Made by a program: the position numbers and the translations under genes. The notes beneath the pieces are model-generated. The model was not told the DNA's origin, searched no databases, and worked only from the letters and a program-made list of their open reading frames with translations. A stretch of DNA of 64,000 nt from assembly GCF_011927795.1 (NCBI RefSeq), contig NZ_JAATJJ010000001.1, positions 62,001 to 126,000 of the forward strand, read 5' to 3'. This DNA is from Saonia flava (lineage in GTDB: Bacteria > Bacteroidota > Bacteroidia > Flavobacteriales > Flavobacteriaceae). Shown here piece by piece: positions 1 to 9,171 of this stretch. Each line of letters starts with the position of its first letter. Positions within the stretch are counted from its first letter, which is position 1.

Positions 1-1125
1 CTGGAGAAAATAATTGAAACCCAATATATTACGAGAAGTATTCCTGATAGGGCAGATGAATTGGCCATACAGGCAAAAGAGCTTTCTGCCCAGAATGTAA
101 TGACCAGTAAACTTTCCAATTTATCCTTACAATTATATGGAATAATGTTAAAGGTTGGGTATGTTAAAAATGATAAAGATTATCAGCAAGTACAGGAATA
201 TTTCGAAAAGCATTTACCAAAATATAACATCGAAAATTTAGGATTTAGAGAGAAATTATGGCTGTACAAAGCACACTTATGGTATAGTTTTTTAATTCAA
301 GATTTTTTATCATGCTATAAGTACTCCAGTAAATGGGTAGACCTTTTCTATGAACATGAAAAAATGATTTATCTAAATCCAGTTTTCTTTTTAAAGGGAA
401 ACCATTATTTATTGGAATCCCTATTTTATGTGAGGTATAGTACCCAGTTTAAGGAGACGTTGGAAAAGCTTGAAAACATAGTAAAGAGTAAGGAGTTTCC
501 AAAAAATGACAACATAAATTCATTGGCCTTTTTGTATATAAATTCAAACAAGCTAAATCAGCATTTTTTGGATGGAACCTTTGATAAAGGTCTGTATTTA
601 GTGAATATTATAGAGTACGGAATAAACAAGCACAGGGATAGAATAGATGAGCATCATATCATGGTGTTTTATTATAAGATTGCCTGTCTTTACTTTGGAA
701 TTGGAGATAATAAGAATTGTATTCTTTATCTTAAAAAGATAATCAACAATAAGAATCTTAAAATGCGCGAGGACCTTATGTGTTTTGCGCGTGTATTAAG
801 TTTGGTGGCACATTATGAAGCTGGAATGGATTATCATTTAGAGGTGCAATTAAAAAGCACATACAAGTTTTTGTTGAAAATGAACGACTTACATGCCGTG
901 CAAAGGGAAATGATTAAATTTTTGAGAAAATTAGGCGATATCTACCCACATGAGTTGAACAATGAATTCCAAAAGCTTTATGACGAGCTTAAAAAATATG
1001 AGAATCACCCTTATGAAAAGCGAGCCTTCCTATACTTGGATATTCTTTCTTGGTTAGAAAGCCATTTGCAAAACAAGCCTGTTGCCCAAATTATTAAGGA
1101 AAAAGCCATGACATTAACAAGATAA
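1..1125 (+). CDS. Partial helical-repeat protein, N-terminus outside window
   Basis: The reading frame is open from base 1 (Leu-Glu-Lys-Ile...) to the TAA at 1123-1125, so the true start lies upstream of the window. The visible 374 residues are Lys/Asn/Leu/Tyr-rich and predicted almost entirely helical, with a segment resembling a tetratricopeptide unit (YYKIACLYFGIGDNKNCILY, about two thirds of the way along). No enzyme motif, signal peptide or membrane segment is visible in this part. I do not recognise the family; a helical scaffold of TPR type is the most that can be inferred. The stop is followed by 180 bp without a gene and a weak terminator-like hairpin. Confidence 0.7.
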   Translation: MEKIIETQYITRSIPDRADELAIQAKELSAQNVMTSKLSNLSLQLYGIMLKVGYVKNDKDYQQVQEYFEKHLPKYNIENLGFREKLWLYKAHLWYSFLIQDFLSCYKYSSKWVDLFYEHEKMIYLNPVFFLKGNHYLLESLFYVRYSTQFKETLEKLENIVKSKEFPKNDNINSLAFLYINSNKLNQHFLDGTFDKGLYLVNIIEYGINKHRDRIDEHHIMVFYYKIACLYFGIGDNKNCILYLKKIINNKNLKMREDLMCFARVLSLVAHYEAGMDYHLEVQLKSTYKFLLKMNDLHAVQREMIKFLRKLGDIYPHELNNEFQKLYDELKKYENHPYEKRAFLYLDILSWLESHLQNKPVAQIIKEKAMTLTR

Positions 1126-1182
1126 CCCTTATTGCCCTTCTCGTAGTTAAGTTGTTAAATTATTGCCAAAATCTAGTTAAAA

Positions 1183-1214
1183 ACAGGAAGATGGTAATTA
1201 TAGTCCTGCTTTTT
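1183..1214 (+). terminator. Weak rho-independent terminator candidate
   Basis: CAGGA at 1184-1188 pairs with TCCTG at 1204-1208 and is followed by CTTTTT. The stem is only 5 bp (plus A-T pairs further out), so this is tentative. It lies 60 bp after the preceding stop. Confidence 0.35.
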
Positions 1215-1305
1215 AGTTATTTTAATAACTTAAACCATTCAGATTTTAAATATACCCAATCCAATGTTTAAGGGGTTGGAAGTTTAATAATTAACCAACC
1301 TAATC

Positions 1306-1842
1306 ATGAATAGACGTAATTCACTTAAGAAGCTAGTTATGGCTTCTGCCGGACTGGTAGCATTGCCAGCTTGGGCCCAGGGATGGGAGGCAAGTACTAT
1401 TGAGCTCCCCCAACTTTTTCCTATTGAGGAACAAGAAATACTTACAGCTGTTGCAGATACAATCATTCCTACAGGTGATTCCGTTGGAGCATTATCTGTT
1501 GGAGTGGAAAAGTTTTTGCAGCGATTGTTTGCCGATTGTTATGAACAAGATGTGCAAGACAATATAAAAGTTCAACTAAACGCATTGGATGCATCTGCAA
1601 ATAATGAATATGAACAATCTTTTGTGCTTTGTGACCAATCCCAAAGAGAAGCATTGTTACTAGCTTTGACCGAGGTAGAAGAATCACCGGAATCCAACTT
1701 TTTTAATCTTGTAAAGAATGAAACCATAAGAGGGTTTAGAACTTCTAGAAAAGTTATGATGGACCATCTAGATTATGTAATGGCCCCAGGTTATTATAAT
1801 GGATGTGTAGATGTCAAGGAAACGGAAACTGCAAGAAAATAG
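1306..1842 (+). CDS. Gluconate 2-dehydrogenase subunit 3 family protein (small subunit of GMC dehydrogenase)
   Basis: The 178-residue product starts with a twin-arginine-like leader (MNRRNSLKK, then a hydrophobic stretch ending ALPAWAQ), predicting export by Tat. The body (FPIEEQEILTAVADTIIPTG and following) has the pattern of the gluconate 2-dehydrogenase subunit 3 family. These small proteins partner flavin GMC dehydrogenases and carry them, folded, across the membrane. The stop is 3 bp before the GMC gene, so the two are almost certainly cotranscribed and form one complex. The substrate is not shown by sequence; glucoside 3-dehydrogenases have the same two-subunit make-up. Confidence 0.88.
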   Translation: MNRRNSLKKLVMASAGLVALPAWAQGWEASTIELPQLFPIEEQEILTAVADTIIPTGDSVGALSVGVEKFLQRLFADCYEQDVQDNIKVQLNALDASANNEYEQSFVLCDQSQREALLLALTEVEESPESNFFNLVKNETIRGFRTSRKVMMDHLDYVMAPGYYNGCVDVKETETARK

Positions 1843-1845
1843 ATT

Positions 1846-3561
1846 ATGGCAAATTTTAATATAGACTCAGAAGAGAAAAGAACATATGACGCCATAGTTA
1901 TTGGTTCTGGAGCCAGTGGTGGATGGGCGGCAAAGGAATTATGTGAAAAAGGACTAAAAGTTTTGGTTCTGGAACGAGGGAGAGAAGTTAAACATGGAAG
2001 AGATTACCCTACAGCATCTAAAGCCCCATGGCAATTTGACTATAGAGGTACTGTGCCTATTGAAAAGAGGACTGGTTTTAAAAATGCAAGATTTCTTAGT
2101 GAGTCCATATTGCCCTTTATGATAAAAGATGATGAACAGCCATATGTGCAGGAAAAACCTTTTCAGTGGTTTAGGGGATATCATATGGGGGGAAAGTCTA
2201 TGCTTTGGGCAAGACAGACACAACGTTGGAGTGATTTTGATTTTGAAGGCCCAAAACGAGATGGATTTGCAGTGGATTGGCCTATACGTTACAAGGATCT
2301 TGCCCCATGGTATGAACATGTAGAAAAATTTGCAGGTATTGCTGGAAGCAATGATGGATTGGCCGAATTACCGGATAGTGTTACCATGAAAGGTTTTAAC
2401 ACCAATTGTATTGAGGATTATTTTAAGGAAAGTGTAAAAAATAATTATGAAGGACGATATGTAATTCAGGCGCGATGTGCACATTTAACGGACCCTCAGG
2501 AAATTCATAAACAACAAGGGCGCTCCAAGTGTATGCACCAAAACCAATGTTTTAGGGGTTGTTTGTATGGAGGCTATTTTAGCAGCAACTCTTCAACCTT
2601 ACCATGGGCGGAAAAAACAGGGAATTTAACCATTCGACCACATTCTGTTGTACATTCCATTATTCATAATGATAAAAAGAAAAAAAAGAGTAGGGCAGAA
2701 GGAGTACGTGTAATAGATGCCCATACCAATGAAATGATTGAGTTCTACTCAAAAATAGTTTTTGTAAATGCATCAACTATTAACTCTAATGCAATCTTAT
2801 TAAATTCAACCTCAAAAAGATTCCCAGAAGGTTTGGGTAATGAGAATGGGCTTTTGGGAAAGTATATGTCCTGGCACAATTATCGTGGAAAGGCGAGTGC
2901 GGAATATGAAGGTTTTAGAGATAAAAAAACAAGTGGACGCAGGGCAAGTCATGCCTATATGCCCAGATTTAGAAATGTATTTAAACAAGAAACCAATTTC
3001 TTAAGGGGATATGCTGCAGGTATAAGTGGAAGTAGAGGTAAATCAACAGATACGGATATGATCGGTGGACAATTGAGAGACAATATCCTTAATCCTAAAT
3101 TAAATGATAATTGGAATATTAGTAGTTGGATGATGGGAGAGGTTGTTCCTACGGAAGAAAACCATGTTCGCTTGCATAAGGAGTTAAAAGATAAATACGG
3201 AATACCACAAATTGTTATTTCTTGTGATTGGACGGAAAATGATGATAAGATGGTAGAGGATTACATGGAGCAGACCCAAGATATGTTTGAAAAAGCTGGT
3301 TTTGTTAATATTGAAGTTAGGGACACCAAATCCGCTCCTGGATCCGACATACATGAAATGGGTGGTGTAAGAATGGGACATGACCCAAAAACATCCATAT
3401 TGAACAAATGGAACCAAATGCATGCCTGTAAAAATGTATTTGTTACTGATGGTGCCTGTATGACGAGTACAAGTTGTCAAAACCCAACATTAACATTTAT
3501 GGCCATCACTGCTAGAGCAGCAAACTATGCTGTTGAAGAATTAAAAAAGCAAAACATATAG
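1846..3561 (+). CDS. GMC family FAD-dependent oxidoreductase (large subunit)
   Basis: The 571 residues match the GMC oxidoreductase plan. An N-terminal FAD Rossmann motif (IGSGASGG, residues 19-26, after YDAIV) is followed by the ERG segment. The C-terminal GMC domain has SDIHEMGGVRMG near residue 500 and the closing FAD-contact run QNPTLTFMAI near 545. The His of the IHEMGG segment and the Asn of QNPT are in the usual active-site places. There is no signal peptide, consistent with hitch-hiking export by the Tat subunit encoded 3 bp upstream. It probably oxidises a sugar or polyol alcohol in the periplasm; by analogy with two-subunit glucoside 3-dehydrogenases it could make 3-keto-glycosides. 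Confidence 0.92.
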   Translation: MANFNIDSEEKRTYDAIVIGSGASGGWAAKELCEKGLKVLVLERGREVKHGRDYPTASKAPWQFDYRGTVPIEKRTGFKNARFLSESILPFMIKDDEQPYVQEKPFQWFRGYHMGGKSMLWARQTQRWSDFDFEGPKRDGFAVDWPIRYKDLAPWYEHVEKFAGIAGSNDGLAELPDSVTMKGFNTNCIEDYFKESVKNNYEGRYVIQARCAHLTDPQEIHKQQGRSKCMHQNQCFRGCLYGGYFSSNSSTLPWAEKTGNLTIRPHSVVHSIIHNDKKKKKSRAEGVRVIDAHTNEMIEFYSKIVFVNASTINSNAILLNSTSKRFPEGLGNENGLLGKYMSWHNYRGKASAEYEGFRDKKTSGRRASHAYMPRFRNVFKQETNFLRGYAAGISGSRGKSTDTDMIGGQLRDNILNPKLNDNWNISSWMMGEVVPTEENHVRLHKELKDKYGIPQIVISCDWTENDDKMVEDYMEQTQDMFEKAGFVNIEVRDTKSAPGSDIHEMGGVRMGHDPKTSILNKWNQMHACKNVFVTDGACMTSTSCQNPTLTFMAITARAANYAVEELKKQNI

Positions 3562-3613
3562 GTTTTGGATTTTTATACGTTTGTAGTAATAGAGTAGTGT
3601 TTATTATTTAATT

Positions 3614-3660
3614 CAATATGATGCCTCAGAAGAAGTTCCTCTTAGTGCATCATATTGTTT
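3614..3660. terminator. Bidirectional terminator between convergent genes
   Basis: A perfect 11-bp inverted repeat, CAATATGATGC at 3614-3624 and GCATCATATTG at 3647-3657, is followed by TTTTTAT. It lies between the GMC gene and the convergent DUF4252 gene. Confidence 0.75.
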
Positions 3661-3669
3661 TTATGCACT

Positions 3670-4197
3670 TTAATTTTGGTTAATGCTTGGAGTTTGTAAA
3701 CTGAACTGGTTGACCAAACCATTGGATAGTTTCTCAAACTGGTCGCTCTGTGCCATGTTCCTAACTTTTATTGGGTCAAAATTTCCATTAAAATAAAGAA
3801 AGGAACCATTGATATTGTTATTGTTGTATATCAATATTTCTTTGACCACATCTCTTTTTTCCCTGATGGAGATCACGTTTCTCTTTGTTTCATCATTTTT
3901 TCTGAAAACTTCAATAAAAGAAGTACCTGTTATGCTATTCATTTGGCTGTTAAGGAAGTTGGTTCTAGATTCTGTTGCACTTGGAAATTGCATATAGCGT
4001 AAGTCTTTAGTGTTACCTACCAACGACTTCATTTCAGGAGAAATGTCACTAATGAGCGACAACATAAATTGGGGAACCCTAATGGCGGTAACCTGATTGT
4101 CATTTTTATGTGCAGCATAAAAACTGTCAATGGAATTGTAGCTACTACATGAAGTTATCAAAAGAAAAAACAACAAAAAAGAAAATTTGCGTATCAT
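3670..4197 (-). CDS. DUF4252-type lipoprotein
   Basis: Start chosen at the ATG at 4197 because MIRKFSFLLFFLLITSCSS is a clean lipoprotein signal with the lipobox ITSC; upstream in-frame ATGs would bury it. The mature part (about 157 aa) contains IREKRDVVKEILIYNNNN and a FNGNFDPIKVRNMAQ-like end, typical of the DUF4252 family found in Bacteroidota, whose function is unknown. It follows the pseudouridine synthase gene in the same direction with a 37-bp gap and is probably the last gene of the panB-lspA group. Confidence 0.75.
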   Translation of the reverse strand: MIRKFSFLLFFLLITSCSSYNSIDSFYAAHKNDNQVTAIRVPQFMLSLISDISPEMKSLVGNTKDLRYMQFPSATESRTNFLNSQMNSITGTSFIEVFRKNDETKRNVISIREKRDVVKEILIYNNNNINGSFLYFNGNFDPIKVRNMAQSDQFEKLSNGLVNQFSLQTPSINQN

Positions 4198-4234
4198 AGT
4201 TATAGTGTTTAAGGCACTAAAAGTAGGGAAAAAG

Positions 4235-4933
4235 TTATAAACACGCATTCCAAACTACGTCGTCGGGTGGAGAGGCAATTAATTGAAGCTCTTCCTTTTT
4301 TACAGGATGAATAAAAGATAAACTTCTGGCATGTAAGTGAATGCTTCCGTCTTTGTTACTACGGTCAAAACCGTACTTTAAATCCCCCTTTATTGGACAT
4401 TTTAATGCGGTAAGTTGAGCCCGTATTTGGTGGTGACGGCCCGTTTTTAAATCAATCTCTAGGAGGTGATAATTTTCAAGTTTCTTCAAGATTTTATACT
4501 CTAAAATAGCTTTTTTACTTTCTGGAACTTCCTTTTTATGGGCGTAGGATTTATTCTGCTTGGTATTACGCTTTAGCCAATGAATAAGAATACCTTGTTC
4601 TTTTTCCGGTCTATTTTTAACCACGGCCCAATAGGTCTTTTTTGCTTCCTTTTCCGCAAACAGTTTATTCAATCTAGGTAGCGCTTTAGAGGTTTTGGCA
4701 AAAACAACAATTCCAGAAGTTGGTCTATCCAGACGATGTGCCACTCCTAAATAAACATTACCTGGTTTGTTATACTTATCCTTTATATATTGCTTAACTA
4801 CTTCACTTAATGGCACATCCCCTGTTTTATCACCCTGAACAATATCACCGGGCCTTTTGTTGATGACAATTAGGTGATTGTCTTCATATAAAACTTGAAG
4901 ATTATTGGAATTTGAAAGTGTTTTATTGCTCAC
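4235..4933 (-). CDS. RluA/RluD family pseudouridine synthase
   Basis: The catalytic motif HRLDRPTSG (Asp about residue 69 from the chosen start) and the LKTGRHHQIRAQL motif identify a RluA-type pseudouridine synthase acting on rRNA or tRNA uridines. The S4 domain seen in RluD is absent and the protein is short (232 aa), so it is closer to the single-domain RluA/TruC type. Start chosen at GTG 4933 (VSNKTLSNSNN), overlapping the lspA stop by 11 bp; longer in-frame starts would run deep into lspA and add a non-homologous tail. The target base cannot be named from sequence. Confidence 0.85.
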   Translation of the reverse strand: MSNKTLSNSNNLQVLYEDNHLIVINKRPGDIVQGDKTGDVPLSEVVKQYIKDKYNKPGNVYLGVAHRLDRPTSGIVVFAKTSKALPRLNKLFAEKEAKKTYWAVVKNRPEKEQGILIHWLKRNTKQNKSYAHKKEVPESKKAILEYKILKKLENYHLLEIDLKTGRHHQIRAQLTALKCPIKGDLKYGFDRSNKDGSIHLHARSLSFIHPVKKEELQLIASPPDDVVWNACL

Positions 4934-5411
4934 TAAAAAGAGATTTTTTATATCTAAGGGAAAATAAAAGAATAAAAATTCCTCCAAGTGTAACGGATAC
5001 ATCTGCCATATTAAATATTCCTGTTTTTAAAGGTCCTAAGTTAATGTGCACAAAGTCCGTAACAGAACCATAGGCCACACGGTCAATTAGATTTCCTATT
5101 CCACCTCCGATAACAAAAGCAAATGCTACAATCAACCATTTATTTAAATTAGTTTTTTTAAGAATACTAAATAACAGAATCAATAAAATTATAATAGGAA
5201 AAATTTGTAATAGAATGGTTTTGAGAGGTTGCGGAAGATTTTGTCCCGTTCCCAACATGGCCCCTGTATTTTCAACGTTGGTCAACACTAGATTGTTCTT
5301 TACTACCTGTATATATTCGGATGGAGCTATTTTCTTTCGGACAATATCCTTTGAAATTTGGTCACAACCAATATTCAGTAGAACAATCAACAAAATTACA
5401 ATTCTTTGCAT
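4923..5411 (-). CDS. lspA: Lipoprotein signal peptidase (signal peptidase II)
   Basis: The 162-residue protein has four hydrophobic segments and the SPase II signatures: NIGCDQISK, VENTGAMLG, GGGIGNLIDR with catalytic Asp110, and FNMADVSVT with catalytic Asp137. It removes the signal peptide from lipidated prolipoproteins in the inner membrane, needed for the many lipoproteins encoded in this window. It lies 15 bp after panB and overlaps the pseudouridine synthase gene, so all are probably one transcript. Confidence 0.95.
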   Translation of the reverse strand: MQRIVILLIVLLNIGCDQISKDIVRKKIAPSEYIQVVKNNLVLTNVENTGAMLGTGQNLPQPLKTILLQIFPIIILLILLFSILKKTNLNKWLIVAFAFVIGGGIGNLIDRVAYGSVTDFVHINLGPLKTGIFNMADVSVTLGGIFILLFSLRYKKSLFSEQ

Positions 5412-5426
5412 GTTCGTTGTAATGCT

Positions 5427-6245
5427 TTAATACTGTTCTTCGTCGTTTGGAAAATCACAACTCTTTACATCATCCACATATTGAGATATGGCATTGCTCA
5501 TGTCCTCATATAAATTTAAGTATCTGCGCAAAAATCTAGGATTAAACTCATGTGTCATCCCCAATAAATCATGTACAACCAAAACTTGGCCATCAACCCC
5601 ATTTCCAGCACCGATTCCAATAATGGGAATGGAAACACTTTCTGCTACTTCTTTGGCCAATTTAGCAGGAATTTTTTCTAGGACAATAGCAAAACATCCA
5701 GCTTTTTCTAACATTTTGGCATCCTCCTTTAGTTTCTCAGCCTCATGCTTTTCTTTGGCCCTAACCGTGTAGGTTCCAAATTTATATATGGATTGTGGAG
5801 TCAGGCCTAAATGCCCCATGACAGGAATACCGGCATTTAATATTCGTTTTATGGATTCCTTAATTTCAACTCCACCTTCTACTTTTACTGCATGCCCACC
5901 ACTTTCTTTCATAATCCTAATGGCAGAACGCAAAGCTTCTTTGGAATCACTCTGGTAACTTCCAAAGGGAATATCAACCACAATCAGGGCCCTTTTAGCA
6001 GCCCTAACCACAGATGATGCATGGTAAATCATTTGGTCTAGTGTAATTGGTAAAGTAGTCTCATGACCGGCCATTACGTTACTTGCCGAATCACCTACAA
6101 GAATAACATCCACATTGGCGGCATCCACAATTTTTGCCATTGAATAGTCATAGGCTGTGAGCATGGAAATTTTTTCACCGTTTTTTTTCATGTCCACAAG
6201 GGACTTTACAGTAACTCTTTTGTATTCTTTTTTGGCAGTAGACAT
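5427..6245 (-). CDS. panB: 3-methyl-2-oxobutanoate hydroxymethyltransferase
   Basis: PanB transfers a hydroxymethyl group from methylenetetrahydrofolate to 2-oxoisovalerate, giving ketopantoate for pantothenate and CoA synthesis in the cytoplasm. Family motifs are clear: [23 protein letters not shown] (metal-binding Asp), [16 protein letters not shown] and [15 protein letters not shown]. Start chosen at ATG 6245 ([11 protein letters not shown]), giving 272 aa, the usual length; an upstream in-frame ATG at 6335 would add 30 unrelated residues. It heads a leftward group with lspA, the pseudouridine synthase and a DUF4252 lipoprotein. Confidence 0.95.
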   Translation of the reverse strand: MSTAKKEYKRVTVKSLVDMKKNGEKISMLTAYDYSMAKIVDAANVDVILVGDSASNVMAGHETTLPITLDQMIYHASSVVRAAKRALIVVDIPFGSYQSDSKEALRSAIRIMKESGGHAVKVEGGVEIKESIKRILNAGIPVMGHLGLTPQSIYKFGTYTVRAKEKHEAEKLKEDAKMLEKAGCFAIVLEKIPAKLAKEVAESVSIPIIGIGAGNGVDGQVLVVHDLLGMTHEFNPRFLRRYLNLYEDMSNAISQYVDDVKSCDFPNDEEQY

Positions 6246-6400
6246 TCTATTTTTTTTAATTGGGATAAATGTAAGGAGATTAGTTGAATTTTTTTTGTGG
6301 ATGGGAATTGTTCTGGAAAACAGATTAAATACCATAACACAGATTTAATATTGCAGCAAGCAACCAAAATTGGTTTTGTCTATCTAAAAAGAAAAACAAG

Positions 6401-7633
6401 ATGAAAAATTATACTAAGGTCTTATTGGTAGCATTGGGATTTATTTTCATGGGCTGCGATAGTAGTTCTGCAGAAAGTGACCCAACGGTGGACGGTATTT
6501 ATTCTGATGAAGGTGAAAGTTCGCTTTCTTTTTCTGGAGAAGGGTCTGGTGGTTCTGGGACCTCCGGAGGGTCTGGAAATCAAGAAGGGGAAGCTGGTTT
6601 GGTTACGGCGGCAGAATGGAATGATTTGGATAACTGGACTTTTTGGAGCGGTTTATTGGAATCGGAAGAGTTTAAGAAAATGCCAAGTTATTGGAGCTTT
6701 TATAACAACAATAGAATTTCTGTACTGGTAAGGGACAATACAGGAGCTCCTGTACATGGAAGCAAGGTAGAATTGATAAAAGATGACAACCTAGTCTGGA
6801 CAGCAAGGACCGATAATTTTGGAAAAGCAGAACTTTTTATTGGATTTAGACAAGAGGTTCAATCCTTTAATATTGAAGAATATAGTTTAAAGGTTAATGA
6901 TCGGTCCATAAATACACCTGTGAAACTTTTTTCAGAAGGTATTAACGAAATAATGGATAATACCCCTGCTCTTAATGATAGAGTAGAACTTTCCTTTGTG
7001 GTTGATGCCACTGGCTCCATGTCCGATGAGCTTGAGTTTCTTAAAAAAGACCTTTTAAGTGTTATAGAACGGGTTAAATCAGAAATTCCAAATGCACAAA
7101 TTTTTACATCTTCGGTTTTCTATAGGGATGAGCAGGATGAATATGTGGTTAAACAATCTGGCTTTACAGGTGATGCCAATACAACACTTAATTTTATAAA
7201 AGCGCAAAGTGCAGATGGTGGTGGAGATTATCCAGAAGCTGTTCATTCTGCCTTGGATGAGACGATAAATAAATTACAGTGGTCCAGTTCCGCTAAAACC
7301 AGAATAGCATTTTTATTGTTGGATGCCCCTCCACACTATAACACCATAGTAGTAGAAAGTCTTCAAAACTCTATAGAGACTGCTGCGGCAAAAGGAATAA
7401 AAATTATTCCAATATCGGCAAGCGGAGTGGATAAGGAAACAGAATTTGTTCTTAGATTTTTTTCAATTTCTACAAATGGAACCTATGTGTTTATAACCAA
7501 TGACAGTGGTGTGGGAAATGACCATATCGAGGCCAGTGTAGGCGAGTACCAAGTAGAGAAACTAAACGATCTAATGGTAAGACTCATTGTTAAATATATA
7601 AATGGCGCCAATATTTCTTTTGATGGTGAGTAA
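6401..7633 (+). CDS. VWA-domain lipoprotein
   Basis: The 410-residue protein starts with a lipoprotein signal (lipobox FMGC, Cys19). It then has an acidic Ser/Gly-rich linker (about 25-65) and a carboxypeptidase-regulatory-like beta sandwich (about 103-175, RISVLVRDNTGAPV). A von Willebrand factor A domain follows from about residue 195. Its MIDAS reads VVDATGSMSDE (Asp202), a DxTGS variant of the usual DxSxS. GGGDYPEAVHSAL supplies the downstream acidic residues. Such proteins are surface or periplasmic lipoproteins binding protein partners through a metal ion. Neighbours give no firm hint of the partner. Confidence 0.85.
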   Translation: MKNYTKVLLVALGFIFMGCDSSSAESDPTVDGIYSDEGESSLSFSGEGSGGSGTSGGSGNQEGEAGLVTAAEWNDLDNWTFWSGLLESEEFKKMPSYWSFYNNNRISVLVRDNTGAPVHGSKVELIKDDNLVWTARTDNFGKAELFIGFRQEVQSFNIEEYSLKVNDRSINTPVKLFSEGINEIMDNTPALNDRVELSFVVDATGSMSDELEFLKKDLLSVIERVKSEIPNAQIFTSSVFYRDEQDEYVVKQSGFTGDANTTLNFIKAQSADGGGDYPEAVHSALDETINKLQWSSSAKTRIAFLLLDAPPHYNTIVVESLQNSIETAAAKGIKIIPISASGVDKETEFVLRFFSISTNGTYVFITNDSGVGNDHIEASVGEYQVEKLNDLMVRLIVKYINGANISFDGE

Positions 7634-7693
7634 GCAATTCCGATATTAAAATTTTATCATGTATTTTTGATTAGAACATCAATATCAAAAAAC

Positions 7694-8161
7694 ATGAAGA
7701 CCCTAATTTGCTTTTTTCTTGCTTTTTTTACAATTGCCATTAATGCCCAAGATTCTGAAAAATCGGAGGTGCAAAAAACGGTGGAAGCCTTTTTTGAAGC
7801 GTTCCATAAAAAGGATTCAATTGCGATGAACAGTTTTGTTGGGGGAGAGGGAGTTAAATTGCAAAGTGTCTTTATGGATAAAGAGGGCAAGCACCATATA
7901 AGAACAGAAGAATTTAATGGTCTGGTAAAGTCCATTGTAAGTATTCCTGATAGTGTTGTTTTTCAAGAAAAATTATTTGATTTTAATATACAAGTGGACG
8001 GACTCATGGCCAATGTATGGGTACCCTATGAATTTTGGTATAATAATGAGTTTAGCCATTGTGGCGTTAATTGTCTTCAGATGTTTAAAGATGATGATAA
8101 AAAATGGAAAATTATATATTTAATAGACACCCGAAGAAGAGCAGGGTGTTTGGAGAAATAA
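7694..8161 (+). CDS. Secreted SnoaL/NTF2-like (DUF4440-type) protein
   Basis: Start taken at ATG 7694 (MKTLICFFLAFFTIAINAQ), a good Sec signal with a cleavage site after NAQ; longer in-frame frames begin upstream without a signal. The 155-residue body opens with VQKTVEAFFEAFHKKDSIAM and ends with an FKDDDKKWKI-like strand, the cone-shaped NTF2/SnoaL fold used by many small periplasmic proteins. No catalytic residues can be assigned, so function is unknown. Confidence 0.75.
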   Translation: MKTLICFFLAFFTIAINAQDSEKSEVQKTVEAFFEAFHKKDSIAMNSFVGGEGVKLQSVFMDKEGKHHIRTEEFNGLVKSIVSIPDSVVFQEKLFDFNIQVDGLMANVWVPYEFWYNNEFSHCGVNCLQMFKDDDKKWKIIYLIDTRRRAGCLEK

Positions 8162-8229
8162 ATCTCTACTTAATAACAGTATTTGTATCTTTAACTAATT
8201 AATTTCAATTCAAAACCAACTTCTTTAAA

Positions 8230-9159
8230 ATGAAAAATGTTCCCTATTTATTTTTGCTTACTTATTTTGTGTTTTCTACCATGATTTATGCCCAAGATGT
8301 TAATCCATTGGAAGGCAAATGGGATTTGGTCATTGACCAATCCGGAAAAGAACTTCCTTCTTGGTTGGAAATACGCCATTCTGGAAACCATACGCTTGTT
8401 GGTCGTTTTGTATATGCTTTTGGAAGTGCTCGCCCCATATCAGAAGTAAAGGTAAAAGATGGGGAGTTCAGTTTTGATATTCCACCACAGTGGGAACCAG
8501 AAGGAACTAACATGATGTTTTTGGGTCGTTTGAAAGAGAGTGGATTAGAAGGTACCATGACCTATACTGATGGAAAAACATACAATTGGACCGCAACCCG
8601 CGCACCCATTCTTCCGTACAATGAGAATCCTACTTGGGGAGAGCCAATTTCCTTGTTTAATGGTAAAGACCTTTCTGGATGGCATGCCATGGGAGAAAAC
8701 CAATGGGTTGCGGAAGATGGTGTTCTAAAAAGTCCTAAATCTGGTTCTAATTTAGTGAGTGATGCTTCATTTAAGGATTTTAAATTACATATTGAATTCC
8801 GCTATCCTGAAGGAAGTAATAGTGGTGTTTATTTACGTGGGCGTTATGAAGTGCAGATTACGGACCCCATAAGCACTGAACCTTCTGATGTGGAATTTAG
8901 TGGAGTGTATGGATTCCTTACGCCCAATCAATTGGTGGCAAAGGGCCCCGGAGAATGGCAATCTTATGATATTACCTTAATTGGTAGACGAGTAACTGTA
9001 ACAGTAAATGGCATAACAGTAATTAAGGACCAAAATATCCCAGGGATTACAGGAGGCGCCTTGGATAGCCAAGAGGGGGAACCAGGCCCTTTTTTAATAC
9101 AGGGAGACCATGGTCCCATTGAGTATAGAAATATTGTGGTGACACCTGTTTTGGAATAG
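8230..9159 (+). CDS. Secreted DUF1080 protein (3-keto-disaccharide hydrolase type)
   Basis: The 309-residue protein has a Sec signal (ending MIYAQD) and a small beta-rich N-terminal domain (25-130, PLEGKWDLVID). The DUF1080 concanavalin-like domain covers about 140-305 (SLFNGKDLSGWHAMGENQW; SNSGVYLRGRYEVQI; QSYDITLIGRRVTVTVNG). DUF1080 members include 3-keto-disaccharide hydrolases, which cleave glycosides oxidised at C3. It converges on a Gfo/Idh/MocA oxidoreductase gene 12 bp away, and a GMC dehydrogenase pair lies 4.7 kb upstream, which together fit 3-keto-glycoside chemistry. Confidence 0.85.
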   Translation: MKNVPYLFLLTYFVFSTMIYAQDVNPLEGKWDLVIDQSGKELPSWLEIRHSGNHTLVGRFVYAFGSARPISEVKVKDGEFSFDIPPQWEPEGTNMMFLGRLKESGLEGTMTYTDGKTYNWTATRAPILPYNENPTWGEPISLFNGKDLSGWHAMGENQWVAEDGVLKSPKSGSNLVSDASFKDFKLHIEFRYPEGSNSGVYLRGRYEVQITDPISTEPSDVEFSGVYGFLTPNQLVAKGPGEWQSYDITLIGRRVTVTVNGITVIKDQNIPGITGGALDSQEGEPGPFLIQGDHGPIEYRNIVVTPVLE

Positions 9160-9171
9160 ACCAGGCATATT